Assembly: GCA_964604825.1 (NCBI GenBank)
Contig: CAZSAL010000027.1
Coordinates: forward strand, 1-35,794
Direction: 5' to 3'
From: CAZSAL01 sp964604825
GTDB taxonomy: Bacteria; Elusimicrobiota; Elusimicrobia; 2-01-FULL-59-12
Length of the DNA stretch: 35,794 bases
Shown: positions 17,593 to 26,100 of the stretch, piece by piece
Layout of the letters: every line of letters starts with the position of its first letter
Position numbering within the stretch: position 1 is the first letter of the stretch
Notes under the pieces: generated by a model
The model's input: only the letters and a program-made list of their open reading frames with translations
The model's database searches: none
What the model was told of the DNA's origin: nothing
Position numbers and translations under genes: made by a program

Positions 17593-20500
17593 CTTATTAC
17601 GTAAAACTCGCGCTGCTGATAGGTGTAATGCAGCGGATAATTTTGTGGCTGTCGATAAGTTTCGACCTGGACCAGATAATCTCCTGCCGGGAACGAGGAG
17701 ATGTTCCAGGAGTAACTCGACGTCGAAGACAGGTCATGCGGTATGTCGGCGGTGCCCAGTATCGCAGGCTGCCCATCCTGCACGAAATACCAGTTCTTGC
17801 CGGTATTATTAGAGTACTTAATATTTACAACTAGAGAAGTGGCGTTGGTGTAATTGGCTGGATACATGCTTGTATATGCGTTTCCGTCCCAGCGAATCCA
17901 TTTAATGGACCAACTGACCGGAATCGTTGAAGGATCAGTGTACTGGTCGCCTACAGCTGGAGATGAAACGCTGACAAGCGGCACAGGTGTCACGCTCCCG
18001 GTGGTGATCGTCGGATTTCCCGCCTGCATGTAAGCTCGGGTCATGCCGATCATTATTAATTTCCCGATTTCAAAAGTTCCGAAATTCGACTGATTCGCCA
18101 CCCCGTTGATGTCGAAGGTGGCGACCTGCGTGCCGCTGGACATCCGGACCATGCCGCTCATAACATCGGTAAGGCTGCCATTGTAATCATAATACACCTC
18201 ATAAAGATTGGTTGTCGTTCTTTGGCTCGAATAAACTGAATCGCTCCACTCGGGCCCGAGGTAGGTTCCGGTTAACTGGAAGGGGCGTTCATCGCTTTGG
18301 GTGGTGCTTTGGTTAATGAGAGGAGTCGTTAAAGGAAAATTGAAATCCTGGGAAATGGTGATGCCTGTTGAAGTCAAATTCCCGTTGCTTGATCCGGAAT
18401 CATGAGTCAGTGATTGGCTCGAAGAAGGAGTTGGGCTCCCGTTGAAAAAAGAGGCGCTGCCGCTTTCTGCTGTACGTTTTGTCGGATAATAGGCGTAATT
18501 GCTGAAAATATTATTTGTCGCGGTTTGCAGATTGCCGTCTTTGTAACTGGCCCGGTAATATTTGTTCGTGAAACCTGTGGGTAAGTTCCCTGGTGTTGAT
18601 CCTGTTGTCCCCGCCCAGGTTGGGAAATCGGCATCGGGATACAACTCGCCCAGCCAGGGAATGGCGGCCCATGACCCGTCAGTTTTAGCTACGATCCGGG
18701 GCGAAGTAACCGTCGCGTTGTTCGCCCAGGTTGTATTAATAATCTCGTTTACATTTTCAGTATTGGTATCAGTCGTGTTCCACGGGATGCCTACAATGGG
18801 AAGTCCATTTGTCCAGTTTGTATTTATATGTCCGTCATCTCCCATCTCGCCGCCAATCCCCATGTAGAAAAAAGACCATCCAGACATGGTCGTCCAGATC
18901 CCGCCTGACTTCAACAGGCCGCTGCGCAGAATCTGGAAAAAACGGGGCACATCGTAAGTGACCGGACCGAGGGTGGGATTACCTGAAGAAGAACCGCCGT
19001 TCCATCCATAGCCTCCGGGGGAATGGGTTTTGCCGAAGCCGTTGTACCCTCCACCGCTTACATCCGCAAACCACCAGTTGTATCCGTTATTGTTTTTGAC
19101 GTCGCTGTACGGCATATAGCGGGGATCGCCCAGGAACTGGTATTGCTCGGTAACGGGAGGAATGGATGAACCGATCCAGATGTAGGTGGATTCCAGATTC
19201 GTCGGTGTGTTTCCGGTACTTCCTGTATTCGTTCCAATACGGACGTCAAATTCGTACTGTCCGCTTGGGAATGATCCAGGGGTGAAAGAAATTACCCAGC
19301 GGGCCGTATTTTTGGGGACATTGTTAGTGCTGTCAGCCAGATCTCCGGATCCTTCGATAAATGTTGTGTTGCCTTTGACTTCGCAGGGGATGTATTCCAT
19401 GCCGGAAAGGCGGTAGCCTCCCGGCAGTCCCGTGTGATTTGCGGCAGCGCTCGAGATAACAGGGGTGTTATAGAGCGTGATCAGGGTCTGCCCGTTTGTC
19501 GGTTGATTTTGCGCAATCGTGTACCACATGCCTCCGCCGGCTGTGGCGGGGGCATTTTGCCAGGAATATCCGGAGGCTGACGTACCGGACGCAATCCGGA
19601 CGCTTTGGATATTTGTCGAGTTCAAGGCAATGCTGGGAATGACAATTGAAATTGCAGATACTGCCGAAGAAGAATAAAACACTGATGGATTTGTCGCATA
19701 ACTATAAACTCTGAGCGACACAGATGAATTCGCTATGTAATACAGGTTTTGCGGATGAGCCACGACTCGCACCTTGGGGTAATTGAGAGGATCTTTGGCG
19801 GCGTCGGAATAATTCCGCATTGGCGGCATGGGCAAAAGCTCCCCATGCAGGTTGACCAGAAGAAGGTTATGAACGGTGGTGGTACTGGAGTTCATCGTTT
19901 CGAGAAGCATTCGCCAGCTCATCTGCGGGGGCTGCGTCCCGTTGGTCTGCGCCTGCGACACCGCCTGGTTGTAAAGCCGCACTTCGTCGGGATAACGGAC
20001 AGCATGATTGAATTCATCCGCTATTGAATAGGATCCCTGGGTGGTCCCATCGATGTTGACCCGGCCTCCGAAATAGGTTGGCACGTAATAAAGCGCGGTG
20101 TTGCCGGCCCCCGCGCTCAGGAGCCCGGGATAGAAATAAATGCCGGAGGGAGTCGTGCTGTCGAGAGTATTCGCTGCGTTGATGAAAGGGGTGTAATATG
20201 GATCGCGCCCGTACGCCAGCTGAGTAATGTAATGAACGCTGAATTGCAGCCCGGGATCTCTTGTCTGCAGGTCTTGGACGATGTTGTCAAAGGTGGGGCG
20301 CATTGTGCTCAGAGAAGACCACCATCCCGGGACATTCTCGATTGCCAGAACATATACGTCGTAAGCCTGGGTTGAGGGATATTGGTTCTGGATCGAGTAA
20401 ATGATGCTGACAGCCTGAGCCAGCGGTTCCATGGTTTTGGCAAGGAACACGCGCACATAAACCCGCCTGGCCAGAGGCTTGTTTGGGAGCTGTACGATAT

Positions 20501-20834
20501 TGACTTGCCTGAAATAGCGACGGTTGCCGTTGCCGCTGGTAGGATCTCCTGGATCAGTTACCTCTTTGTGCGTTGTCAGCACGGAGTTATAAGTGCTGCC
20601 GTCGTCATAGCTGTCCAGAACGCCCACGGAAGGATTGTTTGTCAACGCCACAAGCCCGCGCAGTTCTTCCATCATCTGGATGGTTTTTTCGCTGGCGAAG
20701 GCGTGATCTTTGGTTTTTTCAGCGCTGCGACTCATCTGCACTGAAGCGCGCATAATGCCCAGGGCCACTATAGTCAGTAGAAGCATGGCTATCATCACTT
20801 CTATAAGCGTGAAACCGCAGCGTCTGTTAATCAT
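17589..20834 (-). CDS. Giant PilV/GspI-like minor pilin with ~1,070-residue ectodomain
   Basis: The N-terminus is a textbook prepilin: MINRRCG followed by FTLIEVMIAMLLLTIVALGIM, with cleavage expected after G7 and E12 at mature +5. Normal PilV/GspI proteins have 120-250 residues; this one has 1,081. The long ectodomain is Ser/Thr/Asn/Gly/Tyr-rich with many aromatic residues. It ends in an Ig-like segment (VSSPAVGDQYTDPS ... YSNNTGKNWYF ... FPAGDYLVQVE). Such an extension suggests a tip adhesin or display protein, possibly replacing PilY1, which is absent here. It sits 3 bp after the PilX-like gene with no ribosome-binding site, so it probably depends on reinitiation. Family call strong, function inferred. 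Confidence 0.82.
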   Translation of the reverse strand: MINRRCGFTLIEVMIAMLLLTIVALGIMRASVQMSRSAEKTKDHAFASEKTIQMMEELRGLVALTNNPSVGVLDSYDDGSTYNSVLTTHKEVTDPGDPTSGNGNRRYFRQVNIVQLPNKPLARRVYVRVFLAKTMEPLAQAVSIIYSIQNQYPSTQAYDVYVLAIENVPGWWSSLSTMRPTFDNIVQDLQTRDPGLQFSVHYITQLAYGRDPYYTPFINAANTLDSTTPSGIYFYPGLLSAGAGNTALYYVPTYFGGRVNIDGTTQGSYSIADEFNHAVRYPDEVRLYNQAVSQAQTNGTQPPQMSWRMLLETMNSSTTTVHNLLLVNLHGELLPMPPMRNYSDAAKDPLNYPKVRVVAHPQNLYYIANSSVSLRVYSYATNPSVFYSSSAVSAISIVIPSIALNSTNIQSVRIASGTSASGYSWQNAPATAGGGMWYTIAQNQPTNGQTLITLYNTPVISSAAANHTGLPGGYRLSGMEYIPCEVKGNTTFIEGSGDLADSTNNVPKNTARWVISFTPGSFPSGQYEFDVRIGTNTGSTGNTPTNLESTYIWIGSSIPPVTEQYQFLGDPRYMPYSDVKNNNGYNWWFADVSGGGYNGFGKTHSPGGYGWNGGSSSGNPTLGPVTYDVPRFFQILRSGLLKSGGIWTTMSGWSFFYMGIGGEMGDDGHINTNWTNGLPIVGIPWNTTDTNTENVNEIINTTWANNATVTSPRIVAKTDGSWAAIPWLGELYPDADFPTWAGTTGSTPGNLPTGFTNKYYRASYKDGNLQTATNNIFSNYAYYPTKRTAESGSASFFNGSPTPSSSQSLTHDSGSSNGNLTSTGITISQDFNFPLTTPLINQSTTQSDERPFQLTGTYLGPEWSDSVYSSQRTTTNLYEVYYDYNGSLTDVMSGMVRMSSGTQVATFDINGVANQSNFGTFEIGKLIMIGMTRAYMQAGNPTITTGSVTPVPLVSVSSPAVGDQYTDPSTIPVSWSIKWIRWDGNAYTSMYPANYTNATSLVVNIKYSNNTGKNWYFVQDGQPAILGTADIPHDLSSTSSYSWNISSFPAGDYLVQVETYRQPQNYPLHYTYQQREFYVIR

Positions 20835-20837
20835 GGG

Positions 20838-22103
20838 TTAGTGAATCCCTGTAAAGTTGTAATAAGTCGCTTTGTTTTCTCTGTAAAGAGCTACCTGCTG
20901 CTGAACGGAATTAAGGATACGGCTGTCATAAACAATTTCAGCCACGTCGCCGGAGCCGTTCAATGTCACCGTTCCATTCCCGCTGACGATAACAGTGCCG
21001 GATATTTCCGCCGGACCGCTTATGGAAACGTTTCCTCCCTGCACATAAATTACGCCGTCAAAAAAAGCATCAGTCCCGGCCGAAACATTCAGGTCTCCCT
21101 GAACAATCAAAAGACCTCCGCCTCGGAGAGGATGGGTGGAATCGAAGGTCACGCTCTGCTGGCAGTAAACAAGAGCCATTGAAGGATAATTTGCCGGCAA
21201 AGGAGAATTGGTGTTGACGACAATATCCGACATCAATTTCACGTCGTTTTGCGCCAGGCCGAAGACGGTTTGAAAATTCGTGGCGGTGGAAGAAGTCAGC
21301 TGAATAGCCGGGTTGCCGTGAATCCAGGAACTCGTTCCGCTGGTATATCCCGTAACGGTACCGTTGGGCGGTGAGGAAGTCCGCGTGTAAGCAAGCCCCG
21401 AGTTGTTCAGCGTATAGGTTGTAGTACCTCCCGCCAGCCGTCCGTTATTGGTCAAGGTGACGTTGTTCGGATTATCAACCGTAAGGGCGGAAGTCGCAGT
21501 ATTCAAGGCAATGCGGCGGATTTCCACGGAAACACTGGCATTTGCAAGAACGCGGTTGGGCCATTGATTATATGCAGTTGTTGAGCTGTTCTTAATGTAA
21601 ATATAGCCTGCGCTTTCAATGTACCAGGCCAGTCCCTGGCCATTGTAATAAGGAGGCGGGAGCCGGCTGGCAGTAATGTCATGTACCGCATGTGAATTCC
21701 ATGGATTCGTTGCTGGATTGGCTTGTTGTAAAACCTGGTAGCGCGCATACAGATTGGAATTGTTTCGAAGAGGATATTCTTGCACCAACCCAAGAGACTG
21801 ATCAATAGTGTCGCCATTGCTTTGAAGCGGGGCAAACGCCGCATCTGGATAAGGATAAGCGGATGTATTGGAGTAACTTCCCACAGGCTGCTTGGATTGA
21901 TTGCGAAACCAGGTAATTGTGTCCGTAAGACCTCCGCGAGCCGCATTTTCCGCTTCGGTACGGACATTCATCTGCTGCAGTGTGCTTCGTGAAGATGTTG
22001 CCAGGAATTGATAGCCGGCAAAAATGAATGACAATATGGCCACGAGCATTACGATAATAAGAAGGGCTACGCCATGTTCCTGTCGTGCCTGATTATTGAT
22101 CAT
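20838..22103 (-). CDS. PilX/GspK-like pilus assembly protein with beta-solenoid-like C-terminus
   Basis: The N-terminus has RQEHG followed by VALLIIVMLVAILSFIFAG, the PilX_N-type arrangement: prepilin-like cleavage after G11, no Glu at +5, as is common in this family. The next segment (TEAENAARGGLTDTITWF) matches the conserved helix of PilX. The C-terminal part (about 330-400) repeats short strands ending in Gly/Asn (GGGLLIVQGDLNVSAG, GGNVSISG, ISGTVIVSGNGTVTLNGSG), like bactofilin-type or polymer-forming beta-solenoids. It is the first gene of a three-gene operon read leftward. No Shine-Dalgarno site precedes ATG 22103, and a promoter lies directly upstream. Confidence 0.75.
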   Translation of the reverse strand: MINNQARQEHGVALLIIVMLVAILSFIFAGYQFLATSSRSTLQQMNVRTEAENAARGGLTDTITWFRNQSKQPVGSYSNTSAYPYPDAAFAPLQSNGDTIDQSLGLVQEYPLRNNSNLYARYQVLQQANPATNPWNSHAVHDITASRLPPPYYNGQGLAWYIESAGYIYIKNSSTTAYNQWPNRVLANASVSVEIRRIALNTATSALTVDNPNNVTLTNNGRLAGGTTTYTLNNSGLAYTRTSSPPNGTVTGYTSGTSSWIHGNPAIQLTSSTATNFQTVFGLAQNDVKLMSDIVVNTNSPLPANYPSMALVYCQQSVTFDSTHPLRGGGLLIVQGDLNVSAGTDAFFDGVIYVQGGNVSISGPAEISGTVIVSGNGTVTLNGSGDVAEIVYDSRILNSVQQQVALYRENKATYYNFTGIH

Positions 22104-22112
22104 CGCAATGAG

Positions 22113-22141
22113 TATTTACAATAATTTACAACAAATTGCAA
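22113..22141 (-). promoter_or_regulatory. Promoter of the minor pilin operon, with 10-bp-spaced direct repeat
   Basis: On the minus strand TTGCAA (22141-22136) and TAAATA (22118-22113) are 17 bp apart. The -10 ends 9 nt before ATG 22103 and no ribosome-binding site exists, so the mRNA may be leaderless or nearly so. The plus-strand sequence ATTTACAA occurs at 22114-22121 and again at 22124-22131, exactly one helical turn apart, overlapping the -10 and spacer. This looks like a possible operator. The rest of 22104-22218 is AT-rich without other visible signals. Confidence 0.5.
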
Positions 22142-22218
22142 TGAAACATGATGTAAACGATTTAATTTTTAGAGCTGAACAGTGATTTAATGCGGTAGCT
22201 TGTTGATAAGCAGTGCAG

Positions 22219-23952
22219 TTAATGGACTTCAACAGGTTTGGCCATTACGCGTTTATAAAATGCCAGAGTTTCGTCAACCGTTCTTTCAATTGAAACCCGT
22301 GGTTCAGCCGTGAAAGCGGAACGGATCATGGCTGCGCGCCGTTTGGGTGTGTTGAGAGTTTGCTGGAGATTACGCAAGGCGTTAAGAAATCCTTCTGCGG
22401 TCGGGCGCCCCCACACATAAGGAACTTCAAAACCGTTAGCCTCCTGCCCGGGCTGTTCTTTGCCCGAGAAGATTACCGATTCAGGAATAGCGCCGTCGTC
22501 AGTCGCCAGGATGATGTTCCCGTTCACCTGCGCTTTCATGAACCCTGTTGCCGAGGCTTCACGCCCGTCATCCGCAAGCATTATGGCGGCATCTGATCCC
22601 TGAAACGGGCGGGGGGCCATCCAGACATTGAAATTGTCCAGGAAAACTATGCGTTCCTGCAGCATCGGATCCAGGCTGATCTGGTCAAGCAGGTTGTATA
22701 CCATGGTCTGGGCATGATCGTCGTGCTGGTGAATGCGTCCGCCGATAAGCAGCACCAGGTTCAGATCAAGAAACTGTTTTTTCATGCGGGCATCCCCGGA
22801 AATGGCCGCCAGAATGTCGAGGCGCTTATATCCGGTTATTCGGCGCATCCACAGCACAACGCCCTTGTCGTGAACCTGATCCTTCCAGGTATGCCATAAA
22901 CCGAAATGGCGCCATACCCAGTCGAGCAGATCGGATTTTTTCCGGTCTTTAAGCTGCAAGAGTTCATCATCGGACAGCGAAGCCAGTTTTTTGTATTCAG
23001 CCGCCTGCCAGTAGTCAACCAGAACGCCGTTGGTTATATGTTCGATTTTTGAGGCGAAATCCCGCAGCGAAGGCATGGCGCGCATGACGCGGCCATGCTT
23101 TTCGGAAACGCCGAAAACGCCGTCCACCGCGCCTACCAGAAGGCGGGTGATGTCCGCTTCACTGGGATTGGGATTGCCGGATATGGGTTGATACAAATGA
23201 GTGTCAATTTTCAGGCGTTTCAGCGTTTCCGCCTGCCATACCGGATGGGCATATTCCATGGGTGTGTGGTCGTTAAAAATGTATTTTGTCTTTTCGAAGA
23301 AAGGATCGTGCTGAAAGGCGTCCTGGATCAACCGGTGATGGGCAAAAACCGTCGGAGTCTCGCTTTGCACAATAATATCCGGTTTCTGATTAAGTTCTTT
23401 CAACAAAGCTAGGGACCCTCGCCCGATCAGCCAGTTCTGCTGCTGCCGCAGGTCCTCGGCCCACTGCGCGGCGTTAGGGGATTTAGGAGGCGCGTCTTCC
23501 TCGTTTGGATATACGACCTGCGTAATAGGCGGGCAGTCTAGAAAATAAACTTTGGCTTTGCCGTATTCGGCCATCCAGACCCTGATCGCCGTCGTCTCGC
23601 CGTTGTACATCGGCAGGTTCAGGACAATGTTGGTGTCTGTCAGGAAGTTGCGCAGATAAGAAGAAACATTGCGCTGCTCCAGATGCAGCTGGCCCCACTC
23701 AAACCAGCTTTGAATCCAGGTGTTTTCGTAAAGCAGGGTCACTCCGATAACGTTTATCCCGCGTGCCGCTTGGGCTACTATCCGTTCCCTCAGCAGGGGG
23801 CCAATGCCTCCAACCGACGTGGACATTGCGGCATCCCGGGTAGGACGGTATCCGTGACGTTCCTGTATCCGGGAAAGGATCTCAGGTGTAAGCGCAATTT
23901 CCATTGCAACTTCGACAACGGTAAGGTTTGTTAATGAATCAAACGTCTCCAT
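22219..23952 (-). CDS. GT35-type alpha-glucan phosphorylase (short form)
   Basis: Cleaves alpha-1,4-glucan with phosphate to release glucose-1-phosphate, using pyridoxal phosphate. Visible family motifs are GGIGPLLRERI near the N-terminus (cf. the GGLG glycine loop), ITNGVLVDYW (about 306-315), WMRRITGYKR (368-377) and EASATGFMKAQVNGN (465-479). In the last, the Lys corresponds to the PLP Schiff-base residue of the EASGTGNMK motif, although Gly-Asn is changed to Gly-Phe. At 577 residues it is much shorter than the roughly 800-residue classical enzymes, as in some archaeal and candidate-phylum glucan phosphorylases. I chose ATG 23952, which has a GGAAA site; GTG 23970 is possible. It is transcribed away from the propeller-like secreted protein gene. 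Confidence 0.78.
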   Translation of the reverse strand: METFDSLTNLTVVEVAMEIALTPEILSRIQERHGYRPTRDAAMSTSVGGIGPLLRERIVAQAARGINVIGVTLLYENTWIQSWFEWGQLHLEQRNVSSYLRNFLTDTNIVLNLPMYNGETTAIRVWMAEYGKAKVYFLDCPPITQVVYPNEEDAPPKSPNAAQWAEDLRQQQNWLIGRGSLALLKELNQKPDIIVQSETPTVFAHHRLIQDAFQHDPFFEKTKYIFNDHTPMEYAHPVWQAETLKRLKIDTHLYQPISGNPNPSEADITRLLVGAVDGVFGVSEKHGRVMRAMPSLRDFASKIEHITNGVLVDYWQAAEYKKLASLSDDELLQLKDRKKSDLLDWVWRHFGLWHTWKDQVHDKGVVLWMRRITGYKRLDILAAISGDARMKKQFLDLNLVLLIGGRIHQHDDHAQTMVYNLLDQISLDPMLQERIVFLDNFNVWMAPRPFQGSDAAIMLADDGREASATGFMKAQVNGNIILATDDGAIPESVIFSGKEQPGQEANGFEVPYVWGRPTAEGFLNALRNLQQTLNTPKRRAAMIRSAFTAEPRVSIERTVDETLAFYKRVMAKPVEVH

Positions 23953-24016
23953 GCTATTTCCATAATACACGAATGAGGAATTTCGGGCAAATCCGGAAAT
24001 GAAAAATAAATAAACC

Positions 24017-24044
24017 TTGACAGCGCTTCCAGGGCCGATATCCT
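24017..24044 (+). promoter_or_regulatory. Promoter abutting a GTG start (leaderless candidate)
   Basis: Perfect TTGACA (24017-24022), a 16-bp spacer and TATCCT (24039-24044, 4 of 6) precede GTG 24051. The predicted transcription start, about 7 nt after the -10, coincides with the first base of the start codon. No ribosome-binding site is present. Confidence 0.6.
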
Positions 24045-24050
24045 TTCTCC

Positions 24051-25394
24051 GTGCGATTCCTGCGCTTCAGCTTTTCCGTATCCTTGTTGATTTCGGGGGT
24101 TTCATTCTGCCTCGCTGATTTTACGCCATCATTTCCTTTGTTCAAAGCAAAGCCCGAACAATTGACGGTTGCTCCGGACGCAAGGGGCGGGATTCTGGCC
24201 GGCTGGGTTACAAGCGATGGAAAAAACAGCTGGGTCGGGGTGCAGCGTGTGACATCCCGTGGCAAGCCTGGATGGGGAGATCAGGGTATTGTTATCGATA
24301 TATCGAAAGTCCCAAAGAAAGACCTGCGCATTGTGTCTGATCATAGCGGCGGAATGGTTGCAGTTTGGCGGGAAGATGAAAATCCGGGAGGTCGCATATT
24401 GCTGCAGCATATTTACGAAGGAGGCGGCAGACTGTGGCCGGAAACCGGTCTGGTCATAGCCTCGGGTGTTTTATTAGGGGATACGGCGCTGGATGTCGAT
24501 GAAAAAGGGAATATCGCGGTGGTGTGGCAGGACCACTCTGCTGTGCGCTGGCAGATGATAGACAGCAAGGGAAATACCGGGTTTGCCAAAGAAGGCCAGG
24601 CCGTTTCCGCTCCCGGGGAATCGCCGCAATCCGGTCCGGCTGTCGTATCAGACCGGAGGCAGGGTTTTGTCGTTGCCTGGCGGGAAGGCACGGATGACAA
24701 TAAATCCATTACCGCCCAGTATTTCGATCAGAATCGCAAACCGGTCTGGGATCCACACGGTATGGTGGTGACAAAAAGAGGCTCCGCGCAGCAGATTCAT
24801 AGGCTGGTCTGGCGGGATAATAATACTCTGCTGGTGATCTGGCGGGAACCGCATTCGATGGGAGAAGACTGGGAAGCGCAGCTGCTGGACGCCAGCGGCC
24901 GCAGGCATTGGGGCGAAGACGGTATTTATCTTTCCGAAGAAAACAGCGGGCAGACCAACGGATATTTCAGCGCCGATCCTGAAGGCTATTTGACCGGCTG
25001 CTGGGTTGACGTCCGCACGGAGCCCGCCCTGGTCTACCTGCAGCAGTGGGATTCGCGCGGGCTTCCGGTGATCGATAACGGTGTACCGGTATCTCCGAGC
25101 CATATCGGAGAACAGCGGGATCCTGTCGTGGTAACCGTTGGCCGCGATGCGATTGTTTTGTGGCGTGACAGCTACAATCACCCATGGGATCTCTACGGGC
25201 AGCGGGTGAAGAACAAATCTCTGGACTGGGGTACGGGAGTCCGCTTAAGCCCGGTCGGGGAAACGATAGGCTCCTTTCAGGGGGTAGATGACGGCGCCGG
25301 AGGTTTGATCGTAATCTGGCCGGAACTGATGCCTCCTTCCGTATGGGAAATGAACATCCTCAGGATCGATTCGAGCGGCCATTCTGTCTGGTGA
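24051..25394 (+). CDS. Secreted eight-repeat, propeller-like protein
   Basis: A Sec signal peptide (RFLRF, hydrophobic core, cleavage near FCLA/DF at residue 22) is followed by eight repeats of about 53 residues. Each has a conserved Trp after a hydrophobic strand (G-x-h-h-x-x-W): W52, W106, W159, W210, W264, W318, W371 and W423. Many repeats continue with a Q-x-h strand, a turn containing Gly, and G-h-x-h. Eight evenly spaced repeats filling the mature protein suggest an eight-bladed beta-propeller exported to the periplasm or outside. No catalytic motif or anchor was seen. It is divergent from the glucan phosphorylase (98 bp apart). Function unknown. Confidence 0.72.
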   Translation: MRFLRFSFSVSLLISGVSFCLADFTPSFPLFKAKPEQLTVAPDARGGILAGWVTSDGKNSWVGVQRVTSRGKPGWGDQGIVIDISKVPKKDLRIVSDHSGGMVAVWREDENPGGRILLQHIYEGGGRLWPETGLVIASGVLLGDTALDVDEKGNIAVVWQDHSAVRWQMIDSKGNTGFAKEGQAVSAPGESPQSGPAVVSDRRQGFVVAWREGTDDNKSITAQYFDQNRKPVWDPHGMVVTKRGSAQQIHRLVWRDNNTLLVIWREPHSMGEDWEAQLLDASGRRHWGEDGIYLSEENSGQTNGYFSADPEGYLTGCWVDVRTEPALVYLQQWDSRGLPVIDNGVPVSPSHIGEQRDPVVVTVGRDAIVLWRDSYNHPWDLYGQRVKNKSLDWGTGVRLSPVGETIGSFQGVDDGAGGLIVIWPELMPPSVWEMNILRIDSSGHSVW

Positions 25395-25440
25395 GGTAGT
25401 CCCTTCCCCGGCGCCTTTCTTTCCGTCCGGTTCATTTAGG

Positions 25441-25446
25441 TATAAT
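25441..25446 (+). promoter_or_regulatory. Consensus -10 element just upstream of folE
   Basis: A perfect TATAAT ends 8 nt before ATG 25455. No Shine-Dalgarno sequence and no good -35 were found. Transcription would begin within a base or two of the start codon, consistent with a leaderless folE mRNA. Confidence 0.55.
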
Positions 25447-25454
25447 TATTTTGT

Positions 25455-26057
25455 ATGTCATCAAAAGTAGAATCATTAATCCCGTCAATGGAATCCAGCT
25501 TGTCCATGCCCGGTCTTGTGAAAGAGATTCTTATCGGGCTGGGCGAAAATCCACAGAGAGAAGGCCTGCTTAAGACGCCGGAACGCGTGGCAAAAGCTTT
25601 GCGGGACCTGACTTCAGGATACCGCGTTAATATGGACAGCCTGATCAATGGGGCCCTTTTTGAAGTGCCTTACAGCGAGATGGTGGTGGTCAAAGATATT
25701 GATTTTTTTTCCCTGTGTGAGCATCATCTGCTGCCGTTTTTCGGCAAATGCCACATTGCCTATATACCGGACGGGAAAGTCATAGGTCTGAGCAAAATCC
25801 CTCGGATTGTAGACGCTTTTTGCCGCCGTCTGCAGGTTCAGGAGCGCCTGACCTGCCAGATCGCGGAAATCATTCAGGCCAAGGTTAATCCGCTTGGTGT
25901 GGCTGTTGTCATGGAAGCCAGGCATCTTTGCATGGAAATGCGGGGCGCACAGAGCCGTAATACGCCAACGGTCACCAGCGCCATGCTCGGCATTTTTCGC
26001 AAGGACTCGCGTACGCGCGAAGAATTCCTGCAGTTTTTGAACAGGCCGGGGAAATGA
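25455..26057 (+). CDS. folE: GTP cyclohydrolase I
   Basis: Converts GTP to dihydroneopterin triphosphate, the first step of tetrahydrofolate (or queuosine/biopterin) synthesis. The type I family is clear: Zn ligands C88 and H91 in SLCEHHLLPF, and C159 in ARHLCMEMRGAQS, plus the conserved PERVAKAL, GLSKIPRIVD, and ERLTCQIA segments. The length of 200 residues is standard and no domain is missing. It is probably the first gene of folE-citrate synthase-MarC. The start ATG 25455 lacks a ribosome-binding site but directly follows a consensus -10. Confidence 0.95.
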   Translation: MSSKVESLIPSMESSLSMPGLVKEILIGLGENPQREGLLKTPERVAKALRDLTSGYRVNMDSLINGALFEVPYSEMVVVKDIDFFSLCEHHLLPFFGKCHIAYIPDGKVIGLSKIPRIVDAFCRRLQVQERLTCQIAEIIQAKVNPLGVAVVMEARHLCMEMRGAQSRNTPTVTSAMLGIFRKDSRTREEFLQFLNRPGK

Positions 26058-26100
26058 ACCCTTCACTGATAATTAATGTGGCGGATAAAGGAGATTCCGT

